Positions 51,301-59,875 of a stretch of DNA of 64,000 nt are shown here, piece by piece. The translations under genes were made by a program, and so were the position numbers. The notes beneath the pieces are model-generated. The model was not told the DNA's origin, searched no databases, and saw only the letters and a program-made list of their open reading frames with translations. The stretch's first letter is position 1; each line of letters begins with the position of its first letter. The DNA lies in assembly GCA_018266255.1 (NCBI GenBank), contig JAFEAT010000007.1:248001-312000 (forward strand). The letters are read 5' to 3'. The DNA is from Cyanobacteria bacterium SZAS-4 (GTDB lineage Bacteria > Cyanobacteriota > Vampirovibrionia > Obscuribacterales > Obscuribacteraceae).

Positions 51301-54300
51301 CTATGTTGCGCGCATGCAGTTTATGTTTGGACTGACAAAATTCTGGACCGTAAATATGCGCACCTCGCAAAATCATCTCACGGAAGCGATTGAGACGGCT
51401 AAAAGAACAGGCGATACGGTTTTCACTGATGTCTGCATGGGGCATCGACTGGTGAACGAATATTTCTTGAGCAGTAAATTGAGTCAGGTGATTGCCATCG
51501 GTCACCACTGGCAAACGCAGTCCGCGCAAAACGCCCTCCTTGAAGTATCCACGCTCATGCAATTGGTTTGTCAACGATTGATCCATCCGGATACTCCGAT
51601 GATGAGAGAGAAGGAGCACGATTACGGCAAGTTCATTCGCTCTTACAATCTGCTCTTGTCAGGCTTGTATTTCGTTCTACAATTGCAAGTTCACTACATA
51701 TACGGCGACTACGAGAGTGCCATCGAAAGTGGTGCCCTGGCAGAGCCGCTGCTATGGGCGCATATAACATTCAACGGTGAATGCGAATACTGGTTTTATC
51801 TCGCTCTGGCACTGGCAGGCAATTACACCAATGTCGGACAGGATGAACGCACTGAATATTTGCAAAAATTAGAACAGCATGAAAAGTTGATCGGAACTTG
51901 GGCTCGGCACAACGCTGAAGATTTCAAACATAAGCATGAACTTCTCATGGCTGAAATCGCCAGGATCAAAGGCAACCAAATTGAAGCGCAGAAATTGTAT
52001 GAGCAATCGGTCATTTCGGCGCGTCATAGTGGCTACCTTTACGTCGAGGCGATCGCCAATGAATTAGCTGGTAAATTCCACCTCTCACTGGAATTGAAAA
52101 CAGCCGGCGAAGCTTATTTGAAAGCCGCAATCAACTGTTATTCTCGGTGGGGCGCCTCCGGGAAAGTGGTCCAATTGGAAGAGCAATTCCCCGGATTGTT
52201 CGAACAAGAGTCCAGAACAATGTCGCTCGATATGATGACGGTTTTCAAAGCGTCACAAGCCATTTCCAAAGAATTCGAACTAGATCGTTTGCTGGAAACA
52301 CTGATGAGAGTGGTAATTGAGGCTGCCGGCGCACAACAAGGCGTGCTGCTGCTGCAACAAGATGAGGAACTCTTCGTTCGAGCCTTTTCACAAAACGGCA
52401 AAGAAAACATACAGCTCGAGGAAATTCCATTCAAAGATTTCCAACGTCTACCGCACACTGTAGTCAACTACGTGCGACGGACCAACGAGATAGTTGTCGT
52501 CGGGGATGCTCAACGTGAGCCGCTCTTTGCCAACGAACCTTACTTCAAATCCACAAACACACGCTCTGTGCTATGCCTGCCTATTATCAAACAATCCAAA
52601 ATGGTAGGCATGCTCTATCTCGAAAATAGCTTGACGCCAAAAATATTCACACCCGATCGTATTGACTTGCTTCAGTTGCTAACTTCCCAAATTGTTACTT
52701 CACTCGAAAACGTAATGTTGTTTGAAACCCTGCGTAGACAGGAAGAGCAGTATCGCCTCAGCTTCGAGATGGCAGCGATGGGTAAAGCGCACGTCGATTG
52801 CGCCAGTGGCAAGTATGTGCGTATTAATTCAAAATTTAGCCAATTGATCGGCTACTCGGAAGAAGAGTTGCTGACAATGACTCCAAATCAAATCAGCCAT
52901 CCCGATGACTTAGGACCCGGACAGTCCTTCGCCGAGGTACTTCGTGAAGACCGAGACAAACAGCTTGTGAAGCGGTACATCAGAAAAGATGGACAGGTCA
53001 TTTGGGTAGAGCTGACTGTTGCATTTATTCGCAACGCGGCCGGGAAACCAGTTACCGCTGTTGGTGTTTTTCAGGATATTACCGCGCGACTTAAAGCGGA
53101 AGAGAGTTTGCGAGCCCTCAACGCAGAATTGGAGGAGCGGGTAGCGAATCGAACGGCAGCGCTCGGACAAGCAAAAGAAGCGGCTGAGCAAGCCAATCTC
53201 GCCAAAAGCGAGTTCGTAGCCAACATGAGCCATGAAATTCGCACCCCCATGAACGCAGTAATCGGTATGAGCGATTTACTCTCAAGAACCAATTTAAATT
53301 TGGACCAGCGAGATTTTGTTCACAACATTCAAAAGTCAGCCGAATGCCTTCTTGCCTTGATTAACGACATTTTGGATTTCTCCAAAATTGAAGCCGGAAA
53401 ACTCGAATTATCAACGACTGACTTTGATTTGCCAACATTGATCGAGAGTAGCGTCGAACTACTAGCCGAAACAGCCAGGCATAAAAAGATCTCGCTCGTC
53501 AGTCACATTTCAGCCGGCTCACCAGCTGTAGTGCACGGAGATCCTGCCCGCATTCGCCAGGTTCTCCTCAATTTGCTCAGCAACGCCAATAAGTTCACCT
53601 CGAGCGGTGAAGTAACGTTGAGAGTGAACAGCTCGCCTGTCAACGCTGGTGTCAGTGTTCTGCATTTTTCAGTACAAGACTCCGGCATCGGCATGAGCCC
53701 CCGCGATATGCAACAGCTGTTCAAGCCTTTCTCGCAAGCTGATACTTCTATCACACGCAAATACGGAGGCACCGGTCTAGGCCTCTCTATCTCAAAGCGA
53801 TTAGTTTCCCTCATGGGAGGAGCGATAGACGTACAAAGCGTGGAAAATGTTGGATCAACTTTCTCCTTTAGTATTCCGCTCAAAGTAGTTCAACCCTCGC
53901 TTCTTAACGCTGATGAGCAAGTGCTTTTAGGAATTCGCATCTTACTTGTTGGTGTCGCGGACAATGCCGTACATACGATTAGCAACTATACAAAGTCCTG
54001 GGGCGGCCAGTGCGACCACTGTCTAGATCAAAAGCATGCGGTAGATTTGCTGAAAAAAGCTAGCTCTAAAAACCACTCCTACAATCTCGTCATGCTTGAC
54101 AGTGAGTGTGTTTCCGACCCTGGCGAATTAATACAACAGTTGAGTGATGCTGGTGAAAGTACCAATGTCAAACTAATTCTCTATGGTTCTACTCAATTCC
54201 CCCAGAAATTTTCAGCGGTCCTACAAAAGCCATTTAGAAGATTGCGGTTGCTTGATTGCTTTCAAAAAGCACTCAATAACGACGATCTTGGAGCACCGTC

Positions 54301-55132
54301 TCAACGAACAAAGATTTCTTCTTCTGGTGGATTGATTCTTCCTCGCAGAATGGACAATGCGCTTATTCTGATTGCGGAAGACCAAAAGGTGAATCAAAAA
54401 CTTGCATACTGGCAATTGCGAGAGCTTGGATGCCTCTCTGAAGCAGTATCCAACGGGCGCGAGGCAGTCGAAGCGGTCACCAACAATAAATACTCCGCAG
54501 TCCTGATGGACTGCCAAATGCCGGAGATGGACGGCTTCGAGGCGACAAAAGCAATCAGAAAACTGGAAGAGAAAACTGGATTTCATGTGCCTATTATCGC
54601 CATGACTGCGCAAGCGATGTCGGGCGATCGAGAAGCTTGTCTGGCAGCAGGTATGGACGACTATGTGAGTAAACCTGTCACCTCTGCAAAACTCAAGGAA
54701 GTATTAGACCGCTGGCTACCAAAATCCGCCTTCGCACCACTGGAAGATGACGCGCAAAAAAAGGAAGAACAGCAAGTCTTATCCAGCGCACCGTTGAAGC
54801 ACTACAACGCAAAAATTGCAGAATGGGAAAGATCCATGGGTCGAGAAATTGCTTTGGAGTTGATGAGTGAATTTACAGGAGGAATACAGAGCACCATCGA
54901 TGAATTACATTTGCACCTGACTCAAGGCAACATGACAGAAGTAAGGTCCACTGCTCATCGACTAAAGGGCTTGTGTCTCAACCTTTTCGGGGAAGAGAAC
55001 AGCAAATTAGTCGAACAGATAGACCTCGACGCCAAGCAAGGGGATTGGAATTCGATTGAATCACGTCTGCCTATATTGAAAGCAGCTTTCCAAAATTTTC
55101 TGCTGTTGGCTCAAAATAAGTCGGAAGTCTAG
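48320..55132 (+). CDS. Giant kinase-like / AAA ATPase / hybrid histidine kinase (2270 residues)
   Basis: The start is a TTG at 48320; an in-frame stop two codons upstream excludes a longer form. Order: protein-kinase-like domain (about 25-290; Lys52 in VILKIL, HLDLCPQN with Asp145 and Asn150, but GFG at 164-166 in place of DFG), AAA/STAND ATPase (Walker A 'GYSGIGKTSL' about 347, Walker B 'LVLFLDDLQWAD' about 475), a long helical region (600-1290), GAF (about 1305-1470), PAS (about 1475-1590), HisKA (His1638 in SHEIRTP), HATPase ('GTGLGLSISKRL'), a degenerate receiver, a full receiver (Asp2064 in VLMDCQMPEMDG) and HPt (His2213 in TAHRLKG). This is the architecture of cyanobacterial HstK-type hybrids. 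It integrates signals into a phosphorelay; loss of the DFG Asp suggests that the kinase-like domain binds rather than phosphorylates. Confidence 0.92.
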   Translation: MVGNRNQTSKSFHGLRHPSLSNYRNLNLLHRGLKHDVFQAVCESDDSTVILKILNSENKNPTAIARLESEYRILSENSIPGMVKALRIEQEGNHVFLVMGYTGSTTLADLLATTGPLDPHTFLRIAIQLTQTVERIHDENIIHLDLCPQNILIDAETDALTIVGFGSATKVSRIEHANTGPIRPAKLKGALPYISPEQTGRTNCSVDHRSDLYALGVIFQEMLTGCTPFTFTDPLEMVHAHLSQTPPSIRLLKPELPEVLATIVRELLGKAQDDRYQSASGLSYDLTLLQQLSATKTWPETFNLGSRDRSRGLVMPEKLYGRNRELKLLSQAFDRMMQHNKAQLLIVSGYSGIGKTSLVRHLYEPIGRQQGFCLSGKFDQFKRDIPFATFVQAFEELVQYLLTESEEQIASWKVKLESELGQGTAVVARLLPKIELLLGKQAEVPALAAAEEQTRFKTVFRQFIKVFAQQTHPLVLFLDDLQWADPDSLQLIQSLITESNNLNLLLIGSYRDNEVSKDHALSMVLEDIAKEAQIQHIVLKPLSLKHLNDLISEALRANANQTLALTNLIYKKTYGNPFFTIQFLQMLYLEELLRFDRITGSWIWDLNEVQGRNYTDNIVDLLLTKLNRLPIAARHLTQLAACQGNVGDIDTLLMVSEQTTSQAEANLTEAVRAGLILLQRGKYRFLHDRIQQAAYALIPEDKRAAEHLRIARLLVANLSDETVEKSLFEIVSQYNLGISLVVDNEEKAQLAKLNLRAGRKAKSNTAYTSALQYFSIGLSLFVDWNESDDQLNFDLNFDQLNFDLNFAQAECKWLLKKWDEAEVECAQLFKISKNRLNTANAYRLQSEIVASQKCDYVASADFALMGLKALGMPMSMHPSNTELTSEYDAVWRRLNDRAIENLVDLPLMTNPEVLACIDILQSLYFSSMIIDRNLFLLVGAKIVNTSLEHGNCSASVLGYAQFALTLPRLFEKYEEAERFCQLSKNLVEQRGLNGYVARMQFMFGLTKFWTVNMRTSQNHLTEAIETAKRTGDTVFTDVCMGHRLVNEYFLSSKLSQVIAIGHHWQTQSAQNALLEVSTLMQLVCQRLIHPDTPMMREKEHDYGKFIRSYNLLLSGLYFVLQLQVHYIYGDYESAIESGALAEPLLWAHITFNGECEYWFYLALALAGNYTNVGQDERTEYLQKLEQHEKLIGTWARHNAEDFKHKHELLMAEIARIKGNQIEAQKLYEQSVISARHSGYLYVEAIANELAGKFHLSLELKTAGEAYLKAAINCYSRWGASGKVVQLEEQFPGLFEQESRTMSLDMMTVFKASQAISKEFELDRLLETLMRVVIEAAGAQQGVLLLQQDEELFVRAFSQNGKENIQLEEIPFKDFQRLPHTVVNYVRRTNEIVVVGDAQREPLFANEPYFKSTNTRSVLCLPIIKQSKMVGMLYLENSLTPKIFTPDRIDLLQLLTSQIVTSLENVMLFETLRRQEEQYRLSFEMAAMGKAHVDCASGKYVRINSKFSQLIGYSEEELLTMTPNQISHPDDLGPGQSFAEVLREDRDKQLVKRYIRKDGQVIWVELTVAFIRNAAGKPVTAVGVFQDITARLKAEESLRALNAELEERVANRTAALGQAKEAAEQANLAKSEFVANMSHEIRTPMNAVIGMSDLLSRTNLNLDQRDFVHNIQKSAECLLALINDILDFSKIEAGKLELSTTDFDLPTLIESSVELLAETARHKKISLVSHISAGSPAVVHGDPARIRQVLLNLLSNANKFTSSGEVTLRVNSSPVNAGVSVLHFSVQDSGIGMSPRDMQQLFKPFSQADTSITRKYGGTGLGLSISKRLVSLMGGAIDVQSVENVGSTFSFSIPLKVVQPSLLNADEQVLLGIRILLVGVADNAVHTISNYTKSWGGQCDHCLDQKHAVDLLKKASSKNHSYNLVMLDSECVSDPGELIQQLSDAGESTNVKLILYGSTQFPQKFSAVLQKPFRRLRLLDCFQKALNNDDLGAPSQRTKISSSGGLILPRRMDNALILIAEDQKVNQKLAYWQLRELGCLSEAVSNGREAVEAVTNNKYSAVLMDCQMPEMDGFEATKAIRKLEEKTGFHVPIIAMTAQAMSGDREACLAAGMDDYVSKPVTSAKLKEVLDRWLPKSAFAPLEDDAQKKEEQQVLSSAPLKHYNAKIAEWERSMGREIALELMSEFTGGIQSTIDELHLHLTQGNMTEVRSTAHRLKGLCLNLFGEENSKLVEQIDLDAKQGDWNSIESRLPILKAAFQNFLLLAQNKSEV
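50684..50737 (+). repeat. 27-bp in-frame tandem duplication inside the giant kinase gene
   Basis: GACCAGTTAAACTTCGATCTC plus AATTTC (50684-50710) is repeated with one base change at 50711-50737, encoding DQLNFDLNF twice. It lies in the helical linker, where length changes are tolerated. Confidence 0.9.
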
Positions 55133-55219
55133 TTTCGAAATCAACACTCCAGATCCTGAGACTGCGGTTTCGACACACCAGACAGACAAGTTCAGAGCGT
55201 TCGAAGTTCTCGCGAAACA

Positions 55220-55250
55220 AAGTGCCTGGCTTTGCCAAAGCCAGGCACTT
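55220..55250. terminator. Bidirectional 15-bp hairpin between convergent genes
   Basis: AAGTGCCTGGCTTTG (55220-55234) and its exact complement (55236-55250) flank one C. It sits between the giant kinase stop (55132) and the convergent receiver stop (55299) and probably ends both transcripts. Confidence 0.8.
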
Positions 55251-55298
55251 CAAATTCTGTATTTCAATCTGTGAGCTTCTAAACTTATTCTATCGGCT

Positions 55299-55706
55299 CT
55301 ACGCCGTCACTGTCTCTGGCGAGAAAAAACAAGCGCCATCCAAGATTGCTTGAATCTGTGAGCACAGATAAAGCGGATCAAACGGCTTGGTGATCACGCC
55401 CGTCGCACCGAGTATTCCGAGTCGTTCCAATTCGTGCTTTTGGATTCTTGCTGTCATGAAAATAACAGGCAGATCAGCAAAACCTGGCATGGTTCGAAGC
55501 TTAGCGAGAGTTGTCGGACCGTCCATTTCTGGCATCATCACATCCATAAGAACGACGTCCGGACGTTCTTCAAGAAGCATGGAAAGAGCTTCGGAACCGG
55601 ACTTCGCGATCTTCACGTCGAATTTTCCGACACTGGACAAAGTGATTTGTGCGATCCTGCGAATGCTTGGATCGTCATCTACAAGAAGTATTTTGCTTAT
55701 TTTCAA
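55299..55706 (-). CDS. Single-domain response regulator (CheY-like)
   Basis: About 135 residues from a TTG at 55706; the frame is open to 55844, but the domain begins right after this codon and no ribosome site marks a better start. A full receiver: 'KILLVDDDPSIRRIAQITL' (acidic pocket), phospho-acceptor Asp in 'VVLMDVMMPEMDGP', 'VIFMTAR' (Thr) and 'VITKPFDP' (Lys). No output domain; the short C-terminal tail 'GACFFSPETVTA' is unremarkable. It faces the giant hybrid kinase gene, whose HPt domain could pass phosphate to it, an inference from position. Confidence 0.85.
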   Translation of the reverse strand: MKISKILLVDDDPSIRRIAQITLSSVGKFDVKIAKSGSEALSMLLEERPDVVLMDVMMPEMDGPTTLAKLRTMPGFADLPVIFMTARIQKHELERLGILGATGVITKPFDPLYLCSQIQAILDGACFFSPETVTA

Positions 55707-56023
55707 TTTCCGCGACCAAATGAAAAGACTAAAACCGACTCGATTCCTATGCCAATCATCTCTTGCACAATTACGTTGCGCCATCCCCAGTAGTGGTGAT
55801 CTGCCTTGATGACGATTCCCCCAATAGTTAGGAGATAAGCTCACTCTAACACCTTCTCAAGCCAGAAGGGCTGCCAGCTTGACAACATTAGAGGAGAATT
55901 AGACGCGATCCCATTGGCAAGATATATAAGATGGGATACTGTTTGAGAACCCGCAATTAATCGATACACAAACAAAAACGACACCAGCGCACCGCTCGTG
56001 TCGGAGCAGTCGCAGAGAATACT

Positions 56024-57199
56024 ATGGTAGTAGAACTACAAAAACCTGACGTCTCACATAACGACAAAGTACGGATCCCAGAAGTCGGAACTTTCGCTGC
56101 GTTGGCGCTTGATCCCTGTCAGGGCGCAGTCTACGAACTTACTGCAAAAGACTTGCAGCTCATGTTAGAAGCCCTCGGATTCGCAGCTCGCTTTGAATCA
56201 CATCTAGTCACCACTGCGTACCTGGATGTCACCTGCGGCGATGCGACGTTGCTCTTAGAAATTTCAAAGAACAGCAGACCAGCTGATGTTGCCGTGCGGT
56301 ACTCCCGTGAGCAGTGGACTCCCAATGAACATAGAAAGCACCTGGATACACGTAAGCGCATTCTCAAAACGTCTTATCATGCCGATTCCCTCACTCTCGA
56401 ATCAATTGAGGTAATTTGCCGTCTTCTGAAAATATCGCCAGATGACTTTCAAAAGTATGTGATTCGAGTCAACTTCAAAACTGGAACAACCACCCTGATC
56501 ATCAGTTCGACCGATGCGGAAAAGCTTCCCGCCAAAAGCATTTGCGCTTTCTCTGTCTTGAACGGAGAGGTATCCCTGGCGCCAATCGAAATTGGAGAAA
56601 GCATGTTCCCAGCGTCATCTGCGATAAATACAGTCAATACGGTCGCATTCAGCAACGATGCCGCGTTCAGCAAAGACCCGGCGTTCGGCAAAGACGTCAA
56701 CGTTCAACTGAATTCGGACTCGTGGAAATATGCCACCTATTCTCAAAGTGAAGTCGATCGACTCCTAAAAATCCAAGCCGAAAATATTACTGCTGCTTTT
56801 ACCGCGAAAATATCAGCGCAGCAAAAGTTAGTGCAAGAATTACTTTCAACGCAGGAGAAAACGTCACGCAAAATTAGTAACGACGTAAGCGATCAAATCG
56901 TAGAGTTCAATATCAGTGCTGCCAAAGCTGCAGACAACCATAACGAACAGATGAAAACGTTGATGGAGAAAGCCCAGAACGAAATCGAAGTTCAGTTCGA
57001 GCAAGTAAAAGCCGATTTGGACAGGACTTTGATGAATGATTTGAAAAGCGTAGACAAGCGAATGCAGTATTTAGAAGCTTCGATTCAATCACTGAGCGAA
57101 ACAAAACAATCCAGCAATTCGCAAGCTTTGATCATTCTGGTCGCACTATCAGTGGTGCTCAGCCTGGCCAACCTAATCATGCTGTTTGTTCACCGCTAG
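56024..57199 (+). CDS. Tail-anchored coiled-coil hypothetical protein
   Basis: 391 residues. The N-terminal globular region (about 15-185) has no recognised family. A Ser/Ala/Asn linker at 195-235 contains FSNDAAFSKDPAFGKD, from three 18-bp degenerate repeats (56648-56701). A long coiled coil runs from about 240 to 365 ('VDRLLKIQAENITAAFTAKISAQQKLVQELL...VDKRMQYLEASIQSLSE'), and one helix at 370-390 ('ALIILVALSVVLSLANLIMLF') ends three residues before the stop. The layout implies a C-terminal membrane anchor with the bulk in the cytoplasm. The gene end is followed by tandem repeats copying its last bases. Confidence 0.65.
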   Translation: MVVELQKPDVSHNDKVRIPEVGTFAALALDPCQGAVYELTAKDLQLMLEALGFAARFESHLVTTAYLDVTCGDATLLLEISKNSRPADVAVRYSREQWTPNEHRKHLDTRKRILKTSYHADSLTLESIEVICRLLKISPDDFQKYVIRVNFKTGTTTLIISSTDAEKLPAKSICAFSVLNGEVSLAPIEIGESMFPASSAINTVNTVAFSNDAAFSKDPAFGKDVNVQLNSDSWKYATYSQSEVDRLLKIQAENITAAFTAKISAQQKLVQELLSTQEKTSRKISNDVSDQIVEFNISAAKAADNHNEQMKTLMEKAQNEIEVQFEQVKADLDRTLMNDLKSVDKRMQYLEASIQSLSETKQSSNSQALIILVALSVVLSLANLIMLFVHR

Positions 57200-57297
57200 C
57201 CATGCTTTTGTTCACCACTAGCCATGCTTTTGTTCACCACTAGCAATCACACATTTTTTCATCAATAGCAATCATGCTTTGTTCACCACCAGCACCA
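57183..57297. repeat. 22-bp tandem repeats derived from the gene's 3' end
   Basis: The unit TTGTTCACCACTAGCCATGCTT appears about four times: a variant including the stop codon TAG (57186-57207), an exact copy, then increasingly degenerate copies to about 57297 ending in TGTTCACCACCAGCA. The repeat includes the last coding bases of the coiled-coil gene. Confidence 0.85.
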
Positions 57298-57307
57298 CGC
57301 AACCCCG

Positions 57308-58789
57308 TCAGGTTTCGATTGAAGGTCCGTACTCATCTGGTTTCAGAAAGAACGTCCAGGCGATAGCTTCCTGCACTGTCTTCATTGTTGGTGGCACGCG
57401 TAGAAAGTATTCCTTATAAGAACCATCCGGCTCAGGCGTACCGTTCTTCACTCGCACTAGTGCAATCGGCTCGTCGCCTGGCATTTGCTTCAAATATAGT
57501 GTGCCCAATTCAGTTTGGTCTTTAATTCCTGCGGATGTTTCACGCAGATAATTGGCGATGCCAAATCTATCAATCAATGCACGTCTCAGTTCAATGTTCC
57601 GCTCCTGGTCAATTCTTTGACTGGTCAAAGATTGAGGCGATTCGATCACGTCACGCGGCACTGGAACTCCACGCCAGGCGAAGATTTTATAACCGTCCGG
57701 AAATTCCAAAGCGGCGGCATCTTCACAATGAAGGCGATTCATTTCATCTAAACACAGCTTAGGCAGGCGACAAATGAAAACCACACGAGTGAGCGGAACA
57801 TACGCAAATCCACTTCTCATGAGCAAACTCATGTCAGACAGAGCAGAACGCACTTCTTTTGAAAATTGGTCTCGCAGCATATCACCGACAATCGCGTAAC
57901 AAGTTGCGGGATAGCTCGCCCACGCGCCCCAGAGAGTATCGTATGGACCAAAAGCAAGTAATCCAGCGGTGTTCATCACTATGTCCACATCCAAATTACG
58001 AGGCTTCCGATATTTCGCATCTGCTTGTGGGGCGGGACATTCTTCCAGGTCGCGCTCGAATTTGGTGCCACCAATTTGCTGATGCAATTCGGCGGCGCGT
58101 TTATAGAGCGCTGTCATAGAGCCCCGAGACGATCCAAATATTGTAGTGGGAGCATCGCGCAGTGAGAGCGATTGCTCTCGCAAGAGAACATGTCCGACCG
58201 ATCTCTTGATCTGTTGCACTGCATCCATGGGACGAGTGTAAAGACGACTGGTCAGTTGCGCGGACAAACCTAAAGTCACAGACTGAGCCAGGCAACTCAC
58301 CGCTTGCGCAGTATTAGATTGAAGCAAATTGGATAACGGACCACCAGCCGAAATCCCACATCTAGACCAGCTAAATCGCACGAACAATTCGGCCAACGCG
58401 GGCAATATCGCCTCGTCGTCATATTTGAGTGAGCAAATCGTGGTTGTCGAAACTTGCTCCGTTAGCCGTTTGAATGCGGCTTGCCACAAAGGTTCTGTCA
58501 GCAATGCGCCAAGCTCTTGCATACGAAGATCGATATTTAGATCGTCCTTCTTCTTATCTTTCGGTCGAAAGGCAAGCAGTTGCAACAAAAGCGGCATGAC
58601 GGCCAGTTGGAATGGACCGTCACACCAGACCAGATATGGAGTTTTCAAACCAACACGACCATAGATCCTCTCCAGCGCAGCAGAAACTGCAGCAGAGTTT
58701 CTGCTGTCGCCAGGATTCGCATCCACGCGCATCAGCTCGGAAAGCTGATCGAGCAATCTTTCCTGATCCGAACTGAGCGTATCGAACAT
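57308..58789 (-). CDS. DUF6745-like protein
   Basis: 493 residues without signal or membrane helix. The C-terminal half carries the DUF6745 pattern: 'RLHCEDAAALEFPDGYKIFAWRGVPVPRDVIESPQSLTSQRIDQERNIELRRALIDRFG' (LHc-dgPA-x-x-x-x-DG...WRGVxVP...NxExRR...RxG), followed by 'LYLKQMPGDEPIALVRVKNGTPEPDGSYKEYFLRVPP'. The N-terminal half ('PYLVWCDGPFQLAVMPLLLQLLA', 'TLWGAWASYPATCYAIVGDML') is also typical of these large proteins. The family is uncharacterised, and some members occur next to repeat or toxin-like genes. Recognition is by motif memory and should be confirmed by HMM search. Confidence 0.72.
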   Translation of the reverse strand: MFDTLSSDQERLLDQLSELMRVDANPGDSRNSAAVSAALERIYGRVGLKTPYLVWCDGPFQLAVMPLLLQLLAFRPKDKKKDDLNIDLRMQELGALLTEPLWQAAFKRLTEQVSTTTICSLKYDDEAILPALAELFVRFSWSRCGISAGGPLSNLLQSNTAQAVSCLAQSVTLGLSAQLTSRLYTRPMDAVQQIKRSVGHVLLREQSLSLRDAPTTIFGSSRGSMTALYKRAAELHQQIGGTKFERDLEECPAPQADAKYRKPRNLDVDIVMNTAGLLAFGPYDTLWGAWASYPATCYAIVGDMLRDQFSKEVRSALSDMSLLMRSGFAYVPLTRVVFICRLPKLCLDEMNRLHCEDAAALEFPDGYKIFAWRGVPVPRDVIESPQSLTSQRIDQERNIELRRALIDRFGIANYLRETSAGIKDQTELGTLYLKQMPGDEPIALVRVKNGTPEPDGSYKEYFLRVPPTMKTVQEAIAWTFFLKPDEYGPSIET

Positions 58790-58793
58790 CTAA

Positions 58794-59525
58794 CTATTTA
58801 GTAGTCGACGTCGCTACCACTTCTTTCCAGTTTGACCGATAGTGCAGTTTCTTCCACTTACCGTCTTCTTTTTTGAAGATATCAGTGCAGTGAGATTTGA
58901 ATTTCTGCGGATGTTTGCCACCAAATTCTTTTATGGCAACAAACGAGACAACAGCCATATCTCCATCAACTTTGGCGTATGGATGCTCCATCGTGTAGGC
59001 GGTCAGCGGAGAATCTGACACTTCCCACCCATGTATCTTCTGCTTCAAATCATCCAGAACAGCTTTTCGTCCAACGATCAAAGTTTTGGACGATTCATCG
59101 AATGTGGTGCAGTCGTCATCCATATATTGACCGGCTGTTTCCAAATCACCCTTGCTGTAGGCTCGGAATAAAATCTTCAGCGTGTCGAGCACTTTCTCAG
59201 ATTCGGCGCAAGCGGCGTGAGGATTGGTGCAGCTAATTTTGACTCCGGATGAGTCGACTTCCCAACCTTGATAGTTAGTTTCGCTTGATTTAGTGGTTGT
59301 GTTCGGCAGAACCTTTTCTGTGACGACGTTGTTCTTTAACTCAAGACCCGCATCAGTAGAAGCTGTGGATGAAGTGGAGGTGGTGACAGGAGTAGACGCA
59401 GTCGCTATACCTTTCTTCTCAGTAATGTCTTGAACCATCACATTGCCGGCAACCGCTCGCACCGGGCAACTTAGATAAGCTACACAGAACAGCGCTAACG
59501 TGATCTTGAAAGTTTTGCTAGCCAT
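58794..59525 (-). CDS. Exported SnoaL-like (NTF2-fold) protein
   Basis: 243 residues with a signal peptide (MASKTFKITLALFCVAYLSCPVRAVAG), a Ser/Thr-rich linker to about 95, then an NTF2-like fold: 'SEKVLDTLKILFRAYSKGDLETAGQYMDDDCTTFDESSKTLIVGRKAVLDDLKQKIHGWEV', ending 'FKSHCTDIFKKEDGKWKKLHYRSNWKEV'. The pattern fits SnoaL_3/DUF4440. Such domains bind small hydrophobic ligands or act as isomerase-like scaffolds. Sits 4 nt upstream of the DUF6745-like gene on the same strand, so co-transcription is likely. Confidence 0.78.
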   Translation of the reverse strand: MASKTFKITLALFCVAYLSCPVRAVAGNVMVQDITEKKGIATASTPVTTSTSSTASTDAGLELKNNVVTEKVLPNTTTKSSETNYQGWEVDSSGVKISCTNPHAACAESEKVLDTLKILFRAYSKGDLETAGQYMDDDCTTFDESSKTLIVGRKAVLDDLKQKIHGWEVSDSPLTAYTMEHPYAKVDGDMAVVSFVAIKEFGGKHPQKFKSHCTDIFKKEDGKWKKLHYRSNWKEVVATSTTK

Positions 59526-59536
59526 TGTTTCGCCTC

Positions 59537-59875
59537 TTAATTTGCACGGGCCATCGCCGATTCCACGTCACGCAGGGCGTTGTCGGTATCGGCCAGGTAG
59601 GAATTTATCGAGTCTAGTTTTCCTTTTAACTCATTGATTCTTGTGTTCACTTCTGCAGCAGCATCTTGAAGATGTGCACGCTGAGTCAGCAGCGCGTCAC
59701 GCGAGCGAGACAAGCTGTTATAGATGGACGCATTGTAGGCTGACGCCCGGCCAGAGAGAAAACACAGCATACAAATGACCATAAACACGGCTGCTTTGTG
59801 CAGTCGCGGGCTTTTAACGGCTTTCAGACCGACAGCCAAAATCGCTGTGATTGAGATGGAGCGAGGTTCTTTCAC
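59537..59875 (-). CDS. Small membrane-anchored or exported coiled-coil protein
   Basis: 112 residues. A hydrophobic segment at about 28-45 ('AAVFMVICMLCFLSGRASA') follows a basic N-terminus and may be a signal anchor or cleaved signal. The rest is a heptad-rich coiled coil ('SLSRSRDALLTQRAHLQDAAAEVNTRINELKGKLDSINSYLADTDNALRDVESAM'). Eleven nt upstream of the SnoaL-like gene, it starts the probable three-gene minus-strand operon. No family recognised. Confidence 0.6.
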   Translation of the reverse strand: MKEPRSISITAILAVGLKAVKSPRLHKAAVFMVICMLCFLSGRASAYNASIYNSLSRSRDALLTQRAHLQDAAAEVNTRINELKGKLDSINSYLADTDNALRDVESAMARAN

